The notes under the pieces: generated by a model | What the model was told of the DNA's origin: nothing | Seen by the model: only the letters and a program-made list of their open reading frames with translations | Databases searched by the model: none | Shown here: positions 58,198 to 64,000 of the stretch, piece by piece | Layout: each line of letters starts with the position of its first letter | How positions within the stretch are numbered: the first letter of the stretch is position 1 | Position numbers and translations under genes: made by a program | NCBI GenBank assembly: GCA_036346375.1 | Contig: JAYEVE010000628.1 | Span: 17,441-81,440 of the forward strand | Length of the DNA stretch: 64,000 bases | Reading direction: 5' to 3' | Source: Guadua angustifolia | Taxonomy: Eukaryota > Streptophyta > Magnoliopsida > Poales > Poaceae

Positions 58198-58805
58198 ATG
58201 GGACAGTGCAGGCGGGCCTGGGTGCCAGAGGAGAAAGGAGAGAGAATGCCATAGAGGAAAGCATTTCTGACAGGATTATTCCTTTTGCATAAGAGACGGG
58301 TCCCAAGCTAGCCGCTTTCTAATTTTGGAATTTTTAATTCAAATCCAATTAAGTCTTTAATTACTACTGGGGGTTTTTGGAATTTTGAAGCTCCAAAATT
58401 GGCTCAAAATTTTATAAAAAGTTTTGAGATCAATTCTGAGATGTCAATGATGTCCGAGTAAATTTGTAAGAATTTTTTGAGCTGTAGTTTTTCTTCCATA
58501 ATTCTTTTGTGTTTCAGCTTCAAACAAAGTGTGCAGTTTTTGATTTTCTACAAATAGCAAACTACTTGAAAAATTCACGAAATTTTTCTGAGGGTCCGCC
58601 AGACAATATGGGATTTAAGTAAAACATTTGCAGACCTGTGATGACTTAAATTCAAATTTTGAAAATCAAAAGTGTTTATTAGGTCATTGAAAAATATTTT
58701 CTCTAAATGCCAAATAATTCTAGAAAATCCATAAAATTCATAAATAACTCAGGAAATAACTTTACTTTATTATCTCAATTTGGATAAAAATTTGGGATGT
58801 TACAG

Positions 58806-59780
58806 CTTCCAATATAAATTGCATAATTCTTGAAGCAAGTGAAGGATAAGTAATCACTAAATACCATTTATCCATACTTTAATATTTATGCAACTTTTAA
58901 AAGGAAAACATAGGAGCATATGTCAAGAAAAAAACGCCAACTTATGGCGAAATTTATTTCTTGTTATAACTCCAACTGCAAGTACAAATCTGTACCAATT
59001 TTGTGTTTGGGCAAGCCCAATATCATTTTACCTACCTCTCTCCCTCACATTTTCGTTGGATTTTGGGCTTGGCCCATAATGGGAGTGGTTTGACAATGGA
59101 CGACGTTGAACACATAAAGCGAACGGCACTAATAAATTCTTTCGATCGAACAAGTTGGGCGTCAAACATGCGTGAAAGCCTCGAAAGGGGAAAAATATTG
59201 GACCAGATGGACAACCGAGCTAGAAAAATTCCAGGAGGTTGCACATTTTACGTATACAGCTTTATAACCTTGTTTAATGATTTCGTAACATCATAAATCC
59301 AACACATATATTTAAAATTTGATAGAAGTACAATATAAATGGTTCTAAGGTTTTAAAAATCTCAAACTATTAAAATTGGAACAAATTCAATTAATAAATT
59401 TAGTCTATTGAAGATATGATATTATACTGTTTCTCAGTTTTTTTGAATGAATGCTGGGGCATACTTGGTGCCCCTAATACCGTCCCCGTGAACCAGCAAC
59501 AAAAATGAAGGCAACGACAAGGTAAAGTATACTAGGAGCAGCACAACTTTTCGGCCAAATTTAGCCCATGATCTCGTGCGCATTCTAACTTTTATTTTAT
59601 TTTTCCCAAACTAGATAACTACACCCCAACTTAACCTCGGCCAATGTTTTTTATCCATTTGTAATTTTGTATCCCAAAAACAACTAACAACTTTTGGATA
59701 TGATAATAAGTTAAAGGCATATTTTTTTGATCGAGTTGAAGGAATAAAATTTTCATTGAAACAGTGAAGATTTTCCTGAC
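58806..59780. other. No firm gene; one unrecognised frame
   Basis: A + frame at 59066-59256 (MDDVEHIKRTALINSFDRTS, then ESLERGKILDQMDNRARKIP) looks coding in composition, but I cannot assign it. The rest is AT-rich. Confidence 0.3.
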
Positions 59781-59789
59781 TAACTTTAT

Positions 59790-61343
59790 CCGCCAGCGCA
59801 ATGACAACTATGACATCGGATTATTGCCCCCTACTCATACAAGGAAATGCATCCTTCGAATACTTTAGAGGTTTTCGTTTCGAAGCTTGCTGGGCCTCGA
59901 TGCCGGGGTTCCAGGAGACAGTGGCACAATCCTGGACACACTCGGTCCACATATCAGATTCGATGCTAAGGTTGCATGTCAAAATGAACAGAACAGCTAA
60001 GGCACTAAAGATTTGGAGGAGAAAAACTTTTGCAAGCATAGCGCTACAAACAGCTTTGATACAAGTCACGATCACGACCTTACAATGCTCATAAGAAAGA
60101 CGTCTGTTAACACAAAACGAACTAGAACTCCGAAAAAATCTCAAAGCCAAACTGCTCGGCCTTGCAACAATACAGAAATCCAGAGCAAGACAACATTCAA
60201 GACTAACAAAAATCAGACTAGGGGACTCCAACACATGTTTTTTTCCACTTGATGGCTAGCTCAAGACGGCGAAGAAATATGATTCGGGTCCTACAAAGAG
60301 ATGACAGAGTAATGTTTGGACAGCAGGATAAACTAAAAGAAGCTTACCAATATTTCAAAAAGGTATTGGGTGAACACGGAGTAAGAGACAAAGCACTCCT
60401 TTGGGATTCCTTGGGCTGCACTGGGACCTCAGCGACCTAAAGACCCATATCACTGACAACGAAGTGACTAGCACCATACAGGAACTACCGACTCAAAAAG
60501 CATCAGGACCTGATAGATATATTGGTCTATTCTACAAAACATGCCTCCACATCATCAAAATCGACCTGGTGGAAGCAATTAGGAACTTCTTCAATCTCCG
60601 TCATGAAAATCTGCACAAGTTAAATGAAGCAAACATTGTCCTACTCCGAAAATAGAAACGAGATAGATTGGAATGTTTCGACCAATCACCATTAATAGCT
60701 TCATGAAGATCATCACCAAAATCACGGCAAGCAGGCTTGCGCAAACTAGATGAATTGGTCTCGAGTCTCACAGGCTTTTATAAAGAAGAGATGCATCCAT
60801 GACAACTTCTTATATCTTCAAAGAGTAATGGCACTCACAGAGGCACGCAGCTCTCTTCATCAAACTAGATATTTCAAAAGCCTTCAATTCGATAAATTGG
60901 ACTTATCTTTTTGGCCGTAAATGGCGAGAATAGGTAACTGCAATTCTCAGGACCTCATCTTCACGGATCTTGATCAACGGTCAACCGACAGTGACAATAA
61001 GACATGCGTGCGGGGTACGACAGGGAGATCCTTTATCTCCCTTATTTTTCATCCTTGCAATTGACCCTCTACAAAATTTGCTCGAGTTGGCAGCGAGTCG
61101 AGGTATCTTCAAACCAGTACTACCGGCATCAGCAAGACTAAGATGCTCACTTTACGCAGATGATGATGGGATATTTTTAAATGCAGATGTAGAAGAGTTG
61201 ACAGCCCTTAGCCGAATACTGGATATTTTTGGAAGGTGCTCAGGCCTAAAAATCAACATCTCCAAAACATAAATTTACCCTATCTGATGCCAGCTTCCAA
61301 GATTTGTTGAATGTTTTCCTGGAAAACTTTCAACCTTCCCAGG
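59790..61343 (+). pseudogene. L1-type LINE fragment: endonuclease end and reverse transcriptase
   Basis: Starts within the end of the endonuclease (SDYCPLLIQGNASFEYFRGF, RFEACWASMPGFQETVAQSW, 59817-59940). Then come the RT parts: EVTSTIQELPTQKASGPD (~60460), FYKTCLHIIKIDLVEAIRNF, PITINSFMKIITKITASRLA, LDISKAFNSINW (~60865), and an open frame at 60970-61272 with GVRQGDPLSPLFFILAIDPL and the active-site motif YADD (~61156). It breaks off at LSTFP where an LTR begins at 61344. Several stops and shifts make it inactive. The 5' end, the rest of the C-terminus and the poly-A are missing. Confidence 0.85.
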
Positions 61344-62230
61344 TGTCGATGAACGGGATCGCCTGACCGCACATGTGGAAACGGGGTTAGTGCGAATGAG
61401 GGACCCAGAAAGAGCTACGCTCAACGGAGGATCGGACGTTGGTCGGGGCGAGGTGACAACGGACAAAACATAGCGAATTATACTGGTTCGAGCCCCCGTG
61501 AGGGTAACAACTCTACTCCAGTCTTCTCCTGAGGAGGAGGAAGTCATTGCTTCTTGATTACAGAGGTGGTTACAGCTCAAGCTTGAGCGCTCTGATTGTG
61601 GCTATTGTCCTATTGCTTGTGCGCTGATGTCGTGTTGCTTGCCGTTCTGCTTCAAGGGATTTTATACCCTCCGGCCTTTACCAAAGCGGCGGAGAGATTC
61701 CGGAGTAGTGCATGGCGCATTGAAGCGCATCTTCCGGATCCGACGCCCACGCGCCTTAACTCAGGATTCGGTCTTGGTAACGCTGAGTAAGCGCACACCT
61801 CAGAGCCAAGGTCGAGGTCGTGCGAGGTTAGACCCCACTCCCAAGCTCGAGTCGTCGGGGATTGGCGCTTAGGTCGTGGTCAAGTCCACGTCGCTCGGCC
61901 AAGACCCCTGATGCTGTTGACTGCTGAGATTCTCGTCCCCTGCTAGCCCGAGGCTCAAGGTCATAGCAAGAACTTGGGTCGACCTCGAGCCTCTGCTGTA
62001 CGAGAGGGCCTTCTAGAAATTCGAACCCAAAGTAGAGGTGGATGGAGACCTCTGAACAGCCTTGGCGGCGTTACACTGGCGCCTCTTGACCTTGAGATGC
62101 AGTCGGACACGATCGGCAGCGGAACCGTCATAGCGCCTCGATCCGCCGCCTGATCCTCTAATCGACAGGCCGAATCGCTGACAGTGTGCCTTGAGATGCC
62201 CTAACCTCCGCCTGCGGTGCACCGGGCTTA
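61344..62230 (-). repeat. gypsy LTR region inserted in the LINE
   Basis: The + strand begins tgtcgatgaacgggatcgcc, the reverse of an LTR 3' end (...CGACA). It has the phrase ttatactggttcgagccccc...ctcctgaggaggagg and a minus-strand TATA-like GGGTATAAAATCCC (~61661-61674). The right boundary is not found. Confidence 0.6.
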
Positions 62231-63488
62231 TAAAACCTGAGACTATTGCAACTCGAAGAACTCTCGACCTTCTTGCAGTCTTTTTCTTCTAACTCCTCAC
62301 CCGAGCCCTTCTTCTTCCACCGACCAAGCATCCCCTCAATCGCCATGGCCAAGCTCGGAAAGAGTTCCTCGTCGTGGCGAGGATGAAAGAGCTCGAGGGC
62401 TGGGGCTCATGGACCAGCGACGTGGCGGTTGCGACGGAGAGACGAGCCCGACCCACGGGACAGCGAACTTCGTCGGCGAGCATTACATGCTCTTGCTTGC
62501 GACGCGGAGAGTGATTTCTTTCTGGCGTTCGCCCAAATGTCAGATTGAGCTCATCAATCTTCTACTTCGCGGTGGACGGGCTCCTTGGTCTTTCCTCAAA
62601 TCCATCCTCGGACTCCCTCGGATGGGGCGGTGGTTCTGAAAGGGAAAAGTGGCTGGCGTTCAGCAAAACCCCATCGGCGGAAAAGCAAACCGGCGGCGAC
62701 TGGGATCGACCGGAGGCCATCGCGCCATCCACATCTGGCCCCGTGGTCTCCCGGGCAAGCCATGCGACTTCTGAGGCAAGGGTGTTCCCTCTGCGGAAGG
62801 GATACCCTTTTGAGATCAAAGGCGGATGACCTTACCCATGAAGGGGCGTCGGTAATTTTTTTCTCTGGCTTCGCCGGTTTTGATCCTCGAGCTTCCTTAA
62901 CGCCTCTTTAGTAGCGCGAAGAGTCTGGATCGCCCTTCGATGACGGATGTTGGGAAGGCGGGCTACACCCTCGGGACCCGTTCAAGGCGTCTTTTGGGAA
63001 AAGCAGTAACCCCCTTGGGGGTTTTAGCCAACATCGCCTAGGACCCTCCTTGAGTTCAATCCCGGACAAGCTAGAGTTGTAAGCGGCAAGGAAGATCTTT
63101 TGCCCGGGGAACAAGGGCAAAAAGCGAAAGGGCGGGGCGGAAGGGCGGCAAGGGCGAAAAATAGCGTCGAATGGGGACCGCGATGGTGAGTTCCTCGGTC
63201 GGCGCTTTACTTTCGTGTTATTTCACCCAGACATCCATCTCTCCTCGTAACCAGCGGGCTGCGGCCCGGGACGATGGGGACCGGAGCCACCACGGGCTCA
63301 GGGTCTCAAGCTTCAGTCAGGAAGGGCGCCTCTTCACCCTCGGTGCATCAAGGGCCTCCCGACCCCGTGACGAGGCTCGACTCAGTACTTCATGGGTTTT
63401 CGTTTGTAGTTTCCTCTCTTCTTTTAGCTTAGTAGTCTTCCTTTATCGGAGACCTTGGCGCTCGACTCAATCTTGCCCATCTTGACAA
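62231..63488 (+). mobile_element. GC-rich retroelement-like region with possible ORF start
   Basis: ggcttataaaacctgag (~62227) resembles a TATA box. About 115 bases on is ATGGCCAAGCTCGG (62345), opening MAKLGKSSSSWRG before a stop; other frames continue MKELEGWGSWTSD and VGEHYMLLLATRRVISFWRS, hinting at a shifted reading. Composition matches grass gypsy internal regions, but no gag or pol motif is recognised. Long frames on both strands at 62545-63120 overlap and are probably GC-driven. Confidence 0.35.
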
Positions 63489-64000
63489 TGTTGTTTGGTT
63501 GTTTAAATATAACCGAATGAATTTGTAAGTATAGGGATCGCTCCCTCTCCTCGAATGGTAGACCAAAAAGCCTCAGTTTATCTTGGTTTTTGACGTCCGA
63601 CTTCCGTTCGTGGTGGCGGTTTAATTGCCTGAGCTCGGGAAGCGGCAGAGGTTCTGGTGGAGGTTGGACCGCCCTTAGCACTTTCGCTTCGGGAGAAAAA
63701 ATGGGAGGGCTTTCCTAAGCCTAGTGGGCGGGTTCCCGGCGATCTAAGGAGGTGCTTGTAAAGGGCGCAGTCGTGTGAAGGAAAAAAAATCTATCTCCCG
63801 ATTCTCCAAGGGCCCTTTTTTATATAGACGAGGCGGAGTTACGAATTTGAAAAAAGAGATAAAGGAATGCTCGTCCCGGGTCCTAGTCTTTGGTCATGAT
63901 GGGGGGGGCTCTTTGTCAAGACAACCGTCTTGGTCATGATGGTAGCGGCTCAGCGCCTCCCCGGGGTGGGTGAACTGGGTGCGCCCAGGAGGCCAAACCC
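63489..64000 (-). repeat. Partial gypsy LTR, same family as 47149
   Basis: tgttgtttggttg...ataaccg-aatgaatttgtaagt parallels tgtcggtgtttcgtataaccggcaagtaaatttgtaagt at 47149. Both then share gttcgtggtggcgg/ggtgga, a minus-strand TATA (CTATATAAAAAAGGG, ~63816-63830) and gaatttgaaaaaagagataa. It runs off the window. Confidence 0.6.

Larger units (their letters stand above)
54399..58804 (-). repeat. Lone 4.4-kb LTR, gypsy, related to the 4001-8294 LTR
   Basis: Read on the minus strand from 58804 it begins TGTAACATCCCAAATTTTTA, and it ends near 54399 with ...GAGTCTCGACA. It has the same layout as the 4.29-kb LTR at 4001: AT-rich start, GC-rich middle (56650-58300), a GTACTCACTC phrase near the end (54770; GTACTCACCC in the other), and a tail with actag...gggactagt. 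Interior sequence and a second LTR are absent. Flanks (tctct, gcttc) do not match, so loss by recombination is not proven. Confidence 0.65.

Noticed and set aside
58058..58804. A 747-bp element with TGTAACATCC inverted ends
   Set aside because: The right end is better explained as the start of a 4.4-kb LTR, and there is no target duplication at 58058/58804.
62545..62911. Overlapping GC-rich frames as genes
   Set aside because: Three frames on two strands are open over the same bases, and none shows a known domain.
1..64000. CRISPR arrays, bacterial operons, rRNA
   Set aside because: Nothing of the kind is visible; the sequence is plant nuclear DNA.

Overview
The window looks like heterochromatic or gene-poor DNA from a grass, most likely a rice (Oryza) or close relative. 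The evidence is the element types: Ty3/gypsy LTRs starting TGTAACATCC, Tourist-type MITEs with TAA/TTA duplications, a MuDR-type MULE, a TRIM resembling the rice SMART element, Helitron ends of the GCCCGTGCGTTGCAACG type, and fold-back elements sitting in (TA)n like rice Micron. The species assignment is inference. I see no gene I would call intact; what is present is nested transposons and four decayed host-gene remnants.

Layout. 1-8294: a Ty3/gypsy element whose LTR (4.29 kb) is longer than its interior (3.29 kb); the interior keeps gag and several zinc knuckles but no recognisable pol. 8295-10498: flank with a 281-bp Helitron and a possible gene exon. 10499-15098: a MULE with ~350/~310-bp terminal inverted repeats and a broken MuDR transposase. 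15.1-18.5 kb: little coding signal, an LTR fragment, a second Helitron terminus. 18.9-21.2 kb: a very AT-rich repeat block. 21.4-28.8 kb: a cluster of MITEs (one Mutator-like with a perfect 9-bp duplication), a TRIM with a MITE nested in its 5' LTR, a LINE fragment, another Helitron.

31.1-34.3 kb: exons of an NPG1/NPGR-type TPR calmodulin-binding protein on the + strand, with a 1.6-kb LTR element in an intron, a missing centre and frameshifts. 35.7-47.1 kb, minus strand: a wall-associated kinase (WAK) locus. One WAK gene is split by a 7.9-kb degraded gypsy element (36654-~44560) and again by a hAT element (45362-46131); N-terminal exons of a second WAK lie upstream. 49.8-50.7 kb: two exons that look like a CHD3-type chromatin remodeller.

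51.5-52.6 kb: a lone LTR with an array of CACGTG motifs. 52.7-53.9 kb: two fold-back elements among TA/TC/TAA/GAA/GAG microsatellites. 54.4-58.8 kb: a 4.4-kb minus-strand lone LTR related to the first family, carrying a nested MITE and an inverted repeat. 59.8-61.3 kb: an L1-type LINE fragment cut by a gypsy LTR. 61.3-64.0 kb: gypsy-type LTR and internal sequence; the last LTR belongs to the same family as the one at 47.15 kb.

The coding remnants do not form a pathway. The window reads as a history of insertions. Frameshifts are very frequent, and the LTR pair differs by about as many 1-bp indels as substitutions, so some 'broken' frames could be assembly error. All identifications are from reading motifs by eye; no database search was possible.
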